From: Malachius bipustulatus
Taxonomy: Eukaryota > Arthropoda > Insecta > Coleoptera > Melyridae
Assembly: GCA_910589415.1 (NCBI GenBank)
Contig: OU342630.1
Span: 28,491,867-28,555,866 of the forward strand
Reading direction: 5' to 3'
DNA length: 64,000 nucleotides
Made by a program: the position numbers and the translations under genes
The notes under the pieces: generated by a model
What the model saw: the letters and a program-made list of their open reading frames with translations, nothing else
Databases searched by the model: none
Told to the model about the DNA's origin: nothing
Shown: positions 48,365-58,185 of the stretch, in pieces
Numbering within the stretch: position 1 is the stretch's first letter
Layout of the letters: each line of letters opens with the position of its first letter

Positions 48365-48542
48365 ATGCCCGCCGGTCTGTGTGATGTTAATCAAAGTAGC
48401 GCCAGTGGTCGGACATCCAGATTTAGGTATTCCAAACAGAGCAGAGGCCTTCCATTTCAGGGCAGAAAAAGCAAAGAAAGAGCAGCAGATGCAGATACGT
48501 CGATTCGTATTCAACGACAGGAGCAGAAGTCGCTTTTTACTG
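48365..48542 (+). other. Possible first coding exon, unrecognised
   Basis: An ATG at 48365 opens an 81-codon frame in a clearly GC-richer patch. After 59 codons the sequence ACTG|GTAAGG (GT at 48543-48544) makes a good 5' splice site. The predicted peptide is rich in R, K, S and Q, with no transmembrane or signal segment and no domain I recognise. No partner exon or promoter is evident. It may be a host exon or only a fortuitous frame. Confidence 0.2.
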
Positions 48543-49872
48543 GTAAGGTAATTCCGTCAGTCGACGAATTCCGCTTTGATCTATTGCTCGACGATTTCCC
48601 GATAAATTGACAAAGTTCTAACCGCTAACCGGGGCAAAAACGAGATACCAGGAGGTTTGGCACTAGACCACCTCCGTGTTCGGACGGCTAACTGACGGTA
48701 ATGTCCCAGGGCAGCTCTTGGACGGGTCGGCACGCCGCAAATCAGCTTATACTGCTTGCGCATTAGTTCGACACGTGCCATGAATTATTTACAGTGCACA
48801 GTCCTCTTTGGGCACGTCCAGCCGCAAGTATGGACGGCTATACTGGTGCACTGTTTAGCATTGCGATATGATGGAGAGATTCCTAGGAAAAACTCCAGCC
48901 GTCGCCACGAGAGATCCGATTCTACTGAAAAAAACTATCGAGTAAAAGCAGTCGAGATTCCAAATTTGTAAATGTGAGTAAATCACATTACACAAAAAAG
49001 GAACTGTTATTGAATGAAACGAGTAAGTATTATAATGTACCACATTCGGTTCTTGTTTCTAAATGCAATTCTTAAATCATGGGAATTTGTGTAAGTTTCC
49101 AAGTAAGAATTTGCCACCATTTTACCGAGGAATAATAATTGAGCATTTTTGCGTAGTAGGTGGTAAAATGTCGCTCTCAAACCTAACTTAGGTCTAATAA
49201 TAACAGTTGCCAAGACATTCAAGTTAATTTATAAATCGATACTATAACAGTGTTAGTAATCTCGGATGTAGTAACCGAGGCAGCCCGGTGTATTTGAGGG
49301 AACAGTTGAGTTGTCACATCGGTTATTTTAGATAGTTTACATAAGCCAATTTATATTTATCTTGTCGAACTTAATGTTTAGTTGTATTTCATTTCAATAA
49401 GGTGATTAAATAAATAATAACGCGAACAGTTATAAAAACTATAACAACCCTGGTTATAAATTGGCATCCAAGCGTGCGGCCGAATATTGGTTAGCACAGA
49501 AAGTATTGGTGTATTTGGTTTTATTTGTCATTGTGGAATATCCCAGACAACCAGCAGTAAACTGAAAAATAAGCCCCGACCCTAGGACTTACAGTTATCA
49601 TCCTGTATATCGGTAACGTTAAATCAAGCATACCTACCGATAAACTTGGATATAGCGACGTTATGAGGTTTGTCTGCTCTTCTTGAGCTGAGCTGCCCGA
49701 GAAAATAGACGTAGCGCCGAGACATTTCTGATGTGACTTCTACGAACTAATTCCGTGTTTCCAATAGATTTACGTAGGCTTTATGTTGGAATAATACATA
49801 TTTTGTCTAGTTCGATTCCTTTTAATGTAAAGTGTGTACGATAGTTGTACCTTTGTGATCCCTACAATCACA
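48543..49872. other. No gene recognised; GC-richer patch then AT-rich
   Basis: 48600-48960 is GC-rich for this window and carries inverted GGCACGTCCAGCCG/CGGACGGCTA-like words. Short frames on both strands there have no recognisable domain. Confidence 0.4.
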
Positions 49873-50384
49873 ATGCCGCTAAAAAAGTCTCACACTGAAA
49901 AAGTAGCAGAGGATGTGACCACGTCACAGCAGAATATAATGTTCACTCAGGAGCAGTTCGAAACCTTGTTGAAACGACTAACTACTGATTCAGGATCAGA
50001 TCCAGAAACACAAGCTCCCACACATGATGTACCATGTCGCTGATATAGGTAGTTTCTTGCTGTGCAACGCGATTTGATGGTTCTCTCGGAGTCGACGTCA
50101 ACGCTTTTATAATCGCGATTTCTGTTTACAAGGACTGTCATCGAATCTCCGATGAAAATGTTTTGCAAGGACTGCCCATGCTTCTGGATATCTTTGCGTC
50201 AGCTTGGTTTTATGGTATAAAGACTACAGTAGCTACATGGAACGAGGCTGCAACTCTTCTGCAAACGACTTTTGGTCCAAAAAAACCGCCATATCATGTA
50301 TTTAGGGAACTCTTCTCATGCGAACAAACTGGAAACATACCTTGTGATGTATTCACCTGCAAATCCCAGTCGTTTTTTGAATGA
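49873..50384 (+). pseudogene. Gag-like capsid remnant of an LTR retroelement
   Basis: The first frame starts MPLKKSHTEK at ATG 49873, passes a FTQEQFETLLKRL block and stops at 50041. A second frame, two bases out of register, runs from about 50061 to the stop at 50382. It reads TRFDGS, IYKDCH-like (SVYKDCHRISDENVLQGLP), ATWNEAATLLQTTFGPKKP and FRELFSCEQTG. This order matches a widespread insect Ty3-type gag (capsid N-lobe and C-lobe). No zinc knuckle or pol follows. The frame break and missing pol point to a dead fragment, though a domesticated gag gene cannot be excluded by eye. Confidence 0.65.
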
Positions 50385-50442
50385 TTTGGATTAATGGTTT
50401 CATGCTAACTTACCATTAACATAAGTCTATAACATATGTTTC

Positions 50443-50700
50443 CAGCAAGACAGAGCCTCCGGTCATAATTCGGAAATTGTTCAGGAATACCTTTCAAATA
50501 GCTTTCCTGACAAACGGATAATACTCATTCAGCGCTTGCCGCTGGCCTCCAAGATAGTCGGACGAGACAACGTCTGTGTTTGGGGGGTATCAAACACTAT
50601 TTTTTTTTTGTACCAACGTAATTTTAAAACTACGTTAAAGAACGGTTTCGACAACTGATTCCACAAGCGTTTCAAACCATCACGACAGTTGCACTTATGT
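50443..50700 (+). pseudogene. Tc1/mariner-like transposase remnant
   Basis: The plus-strand frame from 50443 begins QQDRASGHNSEIVQEYLSNS, followed by FPDKRII. This resembles the QQDGAP.H.....V..YL...FP..WI segment around the second catalytic aspartate of mariner-type transposases; here QQD is intact. Downstream, a degraded 'WG' block and a possible helix (NFKTTLKN) follow with a stop. The first aspartate region and the N-terminal DNA-binding domain are not found. Confidence 0.55.
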
Positions 50701-51177
50701 TGTGGATTCCAAAGTTAGATGATGTTACTGTGAAACCGAAATAATTCGTATGCACTATAATTTAATTAGAAACAGAAATCTTCAGAAAAAGCAGACTTTG
50801 AATTTAAAAATGTCAGTTGATAAAATTATTTAACAAATTGATATTAACCCAGCAGGACCGGTATTTCGTAAACAGACCGGGGAAATCTATTTTTTTTATT
50901 TTTTCAGTCGATGGAGTCGGATCTTCCCTGTCTTTTGACATGTGTCTTAGGTTGGGTTGGGGTGGGGGGGAGGTAGGGCACGCTTTTAAAATTTACTGAA
51001 AATGAATTTTATCGGAAAAACGGATATATCTAAGCCGGATTTGATATTGGCAGCGAGTGAACGCTGTCAACATGATAGTGTTTCCGTAAAACAAATTTTC
51101 AAGTCATGGAACATATAAAATTGTAGGATTGGTATTAAACGTAACCAACAGCTTTATATAGCAAGTTAACACTATCT
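50701..51177. other. No gene recognised
   Basis: Spacer between the transposase remnant and the foldback host of the hammerhead array. It contains a G run at 50963-50970. Confidence 0.4.
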
Positions 51178-51249
51178 ACAGGGTGTCCGGTAATTACCTC
51201 CTAATCTCTCGGGAGCATACAGGGAAGGTCAAAATAAACCTAGTCTGTC

Positions 51250-51261
51250 ATAAAAAAACAT
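51250..51261. repeat. 12-bp target-site duplication of the hammerhead array, left
   Basis: ATAAAAAAACAT, identical to 52736-52747. In the opposite arm of the foldback host this sequence is single and continuous, which confirms that it marks the insertion point. Confidence 0.88.
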
Positions 51262-51424
51262 AACAAACCATAGGTAGGTAGGTCTTAATGAGTATAAAGA
51301 CAAATCAATAGCCTGTCGTATTGGAGTCGGGTTTTAACCCATCGTCCTGACAGTTGTCAAGTCTGGAGTGCCCGAGAACCCAAATAAAGAGTTTTCGACC
51401 CAGGCAGCAACACACATCCAACCA

Positions 51425-51492
51425 GACTACCAAAAGCACGGACGGCCGTTTCGGTCCCATTAGACCTCGTCAGCGTACTATATTGGAGAGTC
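51425..51492 (-). ncRNA. Hammerhead ribozyme, copy 1 (inverted unit)
   Basis: Minus strand. Stem I outer pairs are GACU/AGUC and CCAA/UUGG, with an internal loop, then AGUACG/CGUGCU. Core CUGACGA, stem II GGUCU/GGACC with loop AAUG, core GAAA, stem III A-U and C-G closing GGCC, cleavage triplet GUC (51443-51441). Stem II has a U-G pair where copies 2 and 3 have U-A, so the helix is kept. All invariant core positions are present. Confidence 0.93.
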
Positions 51493-52022
51493 CGGAAGGA
51501 TATGAATCGCTGCATGAATCGAAAACCCTATATGGAATCTCATTCAACCGGTTACCAGTGACCTCGAGACAGAGCGACATCTATCAAGAGAAACAACAGG
51601 CTCCCAGCCAAAACAAAACTCCAATGTGTATTATGGGTTGCAGACACTCCAGGGGCTACGAGACTGACATCAAATATGCATATTAAAAAGCCAAAGTATA
51701 CTCAAAAGTCACAACAAACCATAGGTAGGTAGGTCTTAATGAGTATAAAGACAAATCAATAGCCTGTCGTATTGGACAGGCCCTACCTACCTATGGTTTG
51801 TTGTGACTTTTGAGTATACTTCGGCTTTTTAATATGCATATTTGATGTCAGTCTCGTAGCCCCTGGAGTGTCTGCAACCCATAATACACATTGGAGTTTT
51901 GTTTTGGCTGGGAGCCTGTTGTTTCTCTTGATAGATGTCGCTCTGTCTCGAGGTCACTGGTAACCGGTTGAATGAGATTCCATATAGGGTTTTCGATTCA
52001 TGCAGCGATTCATATCCTTCCG

Positions 52023-52090
52023 GACTCTCCAATATAGTACGCTGACGAGGTCTAATGAGACCGAAACGGCCGTCCGTGCTTTTGGTAGTC
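52023..52090 (+). ncRNA. Hammerhead ribozyme, copy 2
   Basis: Core boxes CUGACGA (52042-52048) and GAAA (52063-52066). Stem II GGUCU/AGACC with loop AAUG. Two-pair stem III with tetraloop GGCC. Cleavage predicted after GUC at 52074. Stem I is AGUACG/CGUGCU, then an internal loop UAU/U, then CCAA/UUGG and GACU/AGUC. Loop-containing stem I and minimal stem III define the type I form seen in satellites, PLEs and retrozymes. Confidence 0.95.
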
Positions 52091-52473
52091 TGGTTGGATG
52101 TGTGTTGCTGCCTGGGTCGAAAACTCTTTATTTGGGTTCTCGGGCACTCCAGACTTGACAACTGTCAGGACGATGGGTTAAAACCCGACTCCAATACGAC
52201 AGGCTATTGATTTGTCTTTATACTCATTAAGACCTACCTACCTATGGTTTGTTGTGACTTTTGAGTATACTTCGGCTTTTTAATATGCATATTTGATGTC
52301 AGTCTCGTAGCCCCTGGAGTGTCTGCAACCCATAATACACATTGGAGTTTTGTTTTGGCTGGGAGCCTGTTGTTTCTCTTGATAGATGTCGCTCTGTCTC
52401 GAGGTCACTGGTAACCGGTTGAATGAGATTCCATATAGGGTTTTCGATTCATGCAGCGATTCATATCCTTCCG

Positions 52474-52541
52474 GACTCTCCAATATAGTACGCTGACGAG
52501 GTCTAATGAGACCGAAACGGCCGTCCGTGCTTTTGGTAGTC
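52474..52541 (+). ncRNA. Hammerhead ribozyme, copy 3
   Basis: Identical to copy 2, exactly 451 bp downstream. Cleavage is predicted after 52525. Cleavage at copies 2 and 3 would release a 451-nt monomer (52075-52525). Confidence 0.95.
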
Positions 52542-52735
52542 TGGTTGGATGTGTGTTGCTGCCTGGGTCGAAAACTCTTTATTTGGGTTCTCGGGCACTC
52601 CAGACTTGACAACTGTCAGGACGATGGGTTAAAACCCGACTCCAATACGACAGGCTATTGATTTGTCTTTATACTCATTAAGACCTACCTACCTATGGTT
52701 TGTTGTGACTTTTGAGTATACTTCGGCTTTTTAAT

Positions 52736-52747
52736 ATAAAAAAACAT
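52736..52747. repeat. 12-bp target-site duplication of the hammerhead array, right
   Basis: ATAAAAAAACAT, exact partner of 51250-51261. It directly follows the truncated last unit, which ends TTTTTAATAT. Confidence 0.88.
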
Positions 52748-53562
52748 TCCTAAAGTGTCCCTAAACGGAGATACAGAGCCCCAAAATGGTACCCTAAGAT
52801 TTAATTTCTTGGCTCTAACTTTTGAACCGACCTGAATAATTTGATGAAATTTTAATTTTTTTATAGAGGCCATAAAGACTCATTAAGCCATATCAGAGTG
52901 GATGTTTGACGTCCTAAAGGAAGTCAGGAAAGGACTTACCACCACACTCATTGTGCCAAAGTTTTGACAGGTGTCATTTTACAGAGCTGAAAACTTATTT
53001 TCAAGATAAATCGACTTTTATGCGAATTTTGATCAAATTCCGTCAATAGCAATGCATTATGTAGGTAGGTTTATCAACAAGAACCTGATTTTTACCTGTT
53101 TGTGTTTAGCGTTAGTAACTTTTTAGTGTTTCGCATACCTAAAAACCGATTTATCTCGAAAACCGTCAGTTTTACCGAAATAAATTAGGAGAACCTTTTT
53201 TAAAGATGAAGTATTAGACTATTCAAAAAAATAGTTTTTAGCTCTGTAAAGTGACACCTGTCAAAATTTTGACTCAACGAGTATGATGGTAAGTCCGTTC
53301 CTGACTTCCCTGACGACGTCAAACATCGACTTTAATATGGCCTGATGGCTCTCTGTGACCTCTATAAAGTGTTCAAATTCCATCCAATTATACAGATCGG
53401 TTCAAAAGTTAGAGCCAAAAAAGTAAATTGCGGGGCACCCTTTTAGGGCTCCATATCTCCGTTTGGGGACACTCTAGGAATTTTTTTTTATGACACACTT
53501 TAAGTTTTTTTGACCTCCCTTGTATGCTCCCGAGAGATTAGCAGGTACTTACCAGACACCCT

Positions 53563-54879
53563 AACTTCATGAAAACTAAAGAGTTATGCATTTGTCAATA
53601 TAAAATTGAAAATTCTCCAACTTTACCTTATAAAATCTTTCCAGTATCAAAACCCAATAAATTATTAAAAACATACATCATGGAGAAAAAATGATACCAA
53701 AAGAGAGTGGTCAGTTTTATAATTCTAGCAACAGCATTGTATGGGTAAAGAGCTGTTCTATACGTGTTAGTACAAGCAAAGTCGAAGGGTTTTAGCAACT
53801 CAAAGTAGCCGACAATCTCGGAGATTAAAAGATTTAATTAGAGAAACGCATCACTTGGCGCTGATTTTTTTATCAACGATCTATTCAATGGTAGCTGCTA
53901 GTTCACATGTCTGCGGTGCCGCTGACATACCAATGGGATATTAAAGGCACTTGCAGGAATATTATCAATGACTCCGAGCTCACTAAAAAAATAATTCAAT
54001 GGTACATTAAAGAGTTCCCGATTGAGATACAGAGTCCATGCCACGTATATTCTATTTTTATTACATTTTTACCGCAATCTAGTGAAAAAGTACATAACAG
54101 TTTCGATTTATGTTGTCGTGGTATACTTATTTTTTCCCTTTCAACAAAGTCTTTGAATTGATCAAGACGTCTAAAGAAACTTGCGTTATCAGACGGAGTT
54201 TATTAATCACTTTTGATTTAAATTCTAAATCTCTTGGATGTAGCGAGTGCTGTGAATATAAATTGTTACAAAAAAACTTCGTAGAGTCTAAAAGAGTGTC
54301 AGTAATTGTACAATACATAAAGAAAGTAAGAAAATAATATAGTTGCTTGATTCTACTTACTGATTTTATCCAGTTTAAGCTTGCAGGCTATTAAAAATAC
54401 ATAGAGAAACATAAAACTGGTCCTCTTTATTCGCAATATTCCCATGTTTTTGTTAATCCATTAATTTCTAATATTCATGTTTAGTAGACCTACTCCAGAT
54501 TATGATGTCAACGTTAAACTACAACAAAGTATACCTAATTGTTGTTCATTACGGCGGAAGGAAATTATTATTTAACAATAAAAAATAGTAAAAAGTAAAG
54601 CCAGATTCATTGAGATCACGAAGATCCAAAGCATCAGAGATTCACACGTAGTCGTGCTACTGTTTTAAGCCTTTTTTTAAATCAGCTGTAACTAAGAGGC
54701 CACAAAAACAGAAAATAGATTTAGATGTAATCCTCGGTTTCAACCAACTAGATTAGGTAAGATGTTTTGTCTTCTTTAAATGATCCATTTTACTAATCAC
54801 AGGAAACAATTGTACTTCTTAATAATTATGTTCACGAACTGAAAAACTGTTACAAATTCACATAATAAGCTGAGTTGAA
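53563..54879. other. No gene recognised
   Basis: AT-rich. Frames of 75-84 codons (53907-54337) overlap on the plus strand but show no recognisable domain. Confidence 0.4.
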
Positions 54880-55654
54880 ATGATCGCATTGTTTATGTTA
54901 AAAAGCCAAAATACTTTGAATACAAAAAACTTTATTTGGTCAGGGAATAATGCAGGTATGTGTATCAATAATTGTTATATTAATAACAATAATTTATCGC
55001 TTCTTACGACATTAACAGATACATTTTGGGACGAACATAATAATAATAATAGTAATAATAATAATAATAACCTCCTTGCAGGAACTGGAAAATGCCAACA
55101 ATTTCCAGAGACAATAGATCGCATCACCTCTGGTTGCAAGCTCCTTGCAGGAACTGCATATACTGATAGACACAACACAGTAGCAAAAATAATACACCAA
55201 GCCATTGAACTTCACTACAATCTTCATGCAGACTCTCAACCCTGCTACAAATACACACCGCAAACAATACTGGAAAATCAGGATCACAAATTATATTGGG
55301 ACCTAACCATCCAAACTGATAAAACAATCATGCACAATAGGCCAGATATCACGCTTGTAAATAAAAAAGAACACGTAACATTCATCATTGACATCATCAG
55401 ACTCCAACATAACAAATAAATACGCAGAAAAGAAAACTAAATATCAACCATTAGCCACAGAAGTTGAAAGGATATGGAAACAGAAGTCGGTTTACATCTT
55501 ACCCTTTATAATATCAGTAACTGGAATCACGCCGCACACATTCACACAACATCTCACACAACTTCAGCTGCCACACTACATACACACACAGGCGCAAAAA
55601 GCAACGATACTTCAAACGTGCAACATCACTCGAAACTTCCTAAATCAAAGATAA
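54880..55654 (+). pseudogene. C-terminal domain of a restriction-like-endonuclease non-LTR element
   Basis: The first frame (to 55419) contains an (AAT)n insert around 55038-55076. Then come a DRHNTVAKIIHQAIELHYNL block, YKYTPQTILEN, KLYWDLTIQTDKTIMHNRPD and FIIDII. The series H...N..., WD..IQTD, RPDI and IDI resembles the C-terminal restriction-like endonuclease region of R2/R4/NeSL-type LINEs (RPDI as the PD motif). After a frame change near 55400 a second frame reads an EKKTKYQPLATEVERIWKQK block, then ILPFIISVTGITP, ending at the stop after NFLNQR (55652). This is the usual tail of such proteins. The RT part is absent. Confidence 0.6.
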
Positions 55655-55689
55655 TGAAATCTGTGTAGACTTAGCCTGAGCCCGTCTGC

Positions 55690-55950
55690 ATGGATAATTT
55701 CACCAGCAATGATGCTGAGAATGCTGAGAATGAATCGAATAATAATAATATGAGGCTATTTCCGGGATGCAAAATCAGATTGGTCGTTCTCCTTATCGGA
55801 GTACAGGGTGTCACACCACCTTCGCTGTTGACGGAGTTGAAGGCCATTCCTGTCTGCAAAAAAGCTGCAATGTCGCTATCAGGTAGGATGCAGAGATCCG
55901 TTGTTCTGGGTTCCCTCCGTTTAATTCGATCTTGTGATCTGGTTCAATGA
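55690..55950 (+). pseudogene. Second C-terminal tail of an RLE-type LINE
   Basis: An 86-codon frame whose end reads IRLVVLLIGVQGVTPPSLL, then SLSGRMQRSVVLGSLRLIRS before the stop. The order 'VV.L..GV.G....LL..L..IP.....A..L...MQ+.V.LGSLR..R' is the usual C-terminus of non-LTR elements with restriction-like endonuclease. It sits just after a similar tail from a different family, so two truncated 3' ends may be stacked. The following sequence to about 56110 would be its 3' UTR. Confidence 0.45.
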
Positions 55951-56204
55951 TTTCAGGCCCCGCAGGTGTTTACCGCACTGTCAGGGAGCAGTTGTGGGTG
56001 TATTTCTTAGGCTTGCGGGGTGGGTGAATGGAATCGGTGACTTCATCCGATGGGATCAGGACGTATTATACCGCGTCTGGTAAAAGATTAGAGGTGTCTT
56101 CGCCGCTCATCATGCTAAATCATCAACCTTCAACCATTACTCAACACAATACCTCAAAACGCACCTAATACAAATCAAACAAAAGCGTTCACTGTGCAAA
56201 AAAT

Positions 56205-56492
56205 TGTAAGAAGATGGAAGCGGCCTTTTTCGCTCAGTTAACTTGTAAGTATGTATATGGGACACAAGACGAACACTCCAAAGTAAGATTAGAGACAGTA
56301 ATCTATATAAGAAAACATTGGGAAGATCTTAAAGATCACGACGTAGTTATTACAAATGAGGAATTAAGAGATCAAAGAAGGTATTGCTATAATACGCAAC
56401 AGGATAAAACGTATGAAACCAGTGTGGAAATTATAATAGCATTATCAAAAATATACAAGCTGAATTTTAATATCTATACATATTCCAAATAA
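56205..56492 (+). pseudogene. OTU-type cysteine protease fragment, inactivated
   Basis: The frame from 56214 contains VYGTQDEHSKVRLETVIYI, then HWEDL, and a C-terminal block SVEIIIALSKIYKLNFNIYT. These match the OTU fold as found in mobile elements, where LFR.....YG...H...R......I...W and GG..EL.ALS.......I.IY are conserved. In the frame one base before, the catalytic loop reads EDGSGLFRSVN, so the nucleophile (normally DGNC/DG.CLFR) is replaced by glycine. The catalytic His region also reads ETSVEI instead of GGH.E. One frameshift lies near 56240. The gene is therefore non-functional. It probably came from a LINE or other element. Confidence 0.5.
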
Positions 56493-57839
56493 CCCGATAA
56501 GCGTCTAATGATCACCGGATAAGATGCCCACAATAATTAACAAAACTACCCTTAAAAAATATCAACTTAATAATTTTTGGAAGCTTAGAAAGCGGACACT
56601 TTAAAAGACAAACAAACAGTCTTCAACAACAACACAATAAATGTCAAAAATGAAAAAACTGTTACATTGAAAATAGATCCTATAAAAGGGAACAAACAGA
56701 TTAGAAACCAAAACAGAACTAAATAGACGATAAACAAATACAAAGAATTATGATGGTGTCACTTCTAAATTTTGGAAAAAACTGGAACTATCAATCTAAA
56801 AGAAGCTTTCAACCTGTGGGAAAACAGAAACCTAACCTCTTATCTTAATTGAATTCTAATATAATGACAACGCAAAGCAGATTTATTCTAAGCAACAATA
56901 AGTTGTCGGAAACTGAAATAGAATATATAAAGAAAAAAGTAAAAAACAAAACATCCAAATGCAAGGTGAAGTAAAAGTACACTTTTCGCACAAGGAATGT
57001 ACACTATTTTTCCTACGAGCACAGATTATTGCATATTTTGAAATTTTTTATTACTTTTATTTGAAAACTTTACGAAGAAAACTAATGATTGAATTAGAAA
57101 AATGTGAAATAACAACAATTTAGAATTTTTATGTAAAGAACGTAAAGAATGTAAACAGTGTAAACAATTAATTTTTCTATGAAATGAAACTATGAAAGTT
57201 TAGATTTGAAAATTTATTATCTACTAGTCGTCCACAGCTACTAATTTTTAAAGTTATTCATAAATTAACTAATAAAACGATTTACTGGTTTACATTTTTA
57301 TAATAATTGGGTTCATTTGGCTTATCTATTGAACCCAACCTTTTCTACTTCTGCTTATTCCTTCTGCTTTGCCTATGCCTAGTAATAAAACTACCTATCT
57401 TCTTAATCTTGCGCATTAAACTAAATACCTCAAACGTTAATATACAGAAAACTTAGCTCAAAAAGCGGCGACAAAATTAAATGCCATCTAGAATTTCGGG
57501 TCGGAGCTAATGACGATTTAAATACTTATGCAGCGTGAGCAATTGAAAAATTGCTGCGTCAGCAAATAAAAGACGATTGCTCGTCGTTGATGCCAATTGC
57601 AGCGTGAGCGATAGGATTACAAAATCAGGAAATGCCGAACGAAACAGTAGTAAGAGCTTGCAGGGCAAGCGAAAGACAAAAAAAAAATTATTTCGGCAAA
57701 ACGGTAAGGCTGCAAAAGGAAATTTTACGACTAATTTCTCTAGAGATAATGATGTTGAATAACTTGAAAACTGAATCAAATACTATCAGAGTGCTAGTTA
57801 TTCCGCTGCTTTAATTATTAAAAAGGTACCCACTGGGCA
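56493..57839. other. No gene recognised
   Basis: AT-rich. 57490-57720 has a GC-richer patch with GCAGCGTGAGC repeated (57530, 57600) and short frames on both strands, without a recognisable domain. Confidence 0.4.
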
Positions 57840-58185
57840 TAGAAATATTGCAGCAATGTTGCATTAACATTTCACAGCAAAGTGTAACGTTGCAAATACA
57901 GACGCAGTTAACTTCCTGCAATGTTGATGCAATGCTCCTAACGGCCGTGCAGCAACGTTGCACTGCAATGTTTCAAATGCAAAGTACTAGCAAGGTTCAG
58001 AAAACTTCACAATAACATTTCAGTAACGTTGCAACCACTTTATTGCAAGGTTAAAAATGTTATATACCAGCAAAGTTCAATAAATTACGCTTGTAATTTC
58101 CGGAACTTTGTCAGGAACATTACAGTAGCTTTGCAAATGAAAAGTGCAGTGAAATCGCAAAGCAACATTGCAACTAAATTTAGAT
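57840..58185. repeat. Degenerate GCAACGTTGC-type repeat
   Basis: Many imperfect copies of GCAA(C/T)GTTGCA and AACATT(T/G)CA words in both orientations, because the word is itself palindromic. No longer period is obvious. Confidence 0.55.

Larger units (their letters stand above)
51262..52735 (+). mobile_element. Hammerhead-ribozyme array (retrozyme-like), 451-bp unit
   Basis: 1474 bp made of one repeat. 51262-51777 is about 1.1 units with ribozyme sense on the minus strand. From about 51782 to 52735 is about 2.1 units in plus sense. The two plus-sense units are spaced exactly 451 bp and look identical by eye; the inverted one differs at a few positions. Every complete unit has one type I hammerhead. 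A perfect 12-bp duplication flanks the array. Tandem units with hammerheads and no protein are the known form of metazoan retrozymes, whose self-cleaved monomers are circularised. Each unit also has a CCTACCTACCTA run. The 110-codon frames on the anti-ribozyme strand are probably incidental. Confidence 0.88.
51178..53562. mobile_element. Foldback element FB13, host of the hammerhead array
   Basis: The left end ACAGGGTGTCCGG..CTAATCTCTCGGGAGCATACAGGG...GGTCAAAA returns inverted at 53505-53562. Without the array (51262-52735 plus one 12-bp repeat) the left arm continues from CATAAAAAAACAT to TTCCTAAAGTGTCCC, matching the right arm's GGGACACTCTAGGAA. Further paired blocks: CAAACATC.ACTTT, ACAGGTGTCA, AGCTCTGTAAA and the GATTTATCTCG-like loop. 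The element therefore predates the hammerhead array. No protein coding. Confidence 0.85.

Noticed and set aside
51354..52612. Three near-identical 110-codon frames (51354-51686 plus, 51829-52161 minus, 52280-52612 minus)
   Set aside because: They lie on the strand opposite the ribozymes, are alike only because the repeat units are alike, and show no recognisable domain. Treated as incidental, although a search for homologues would settle it.
53318..53330. CTGACGACGTC as a further hammerhead core
   Set aside because: No stem II and no GAAA box follow.
55012..55287. Minus-strand frames with leucine/isoleucine runs
   Set aside because: Shadows of the (AAT)n insert and of the plus-strand LINE C-terminus.
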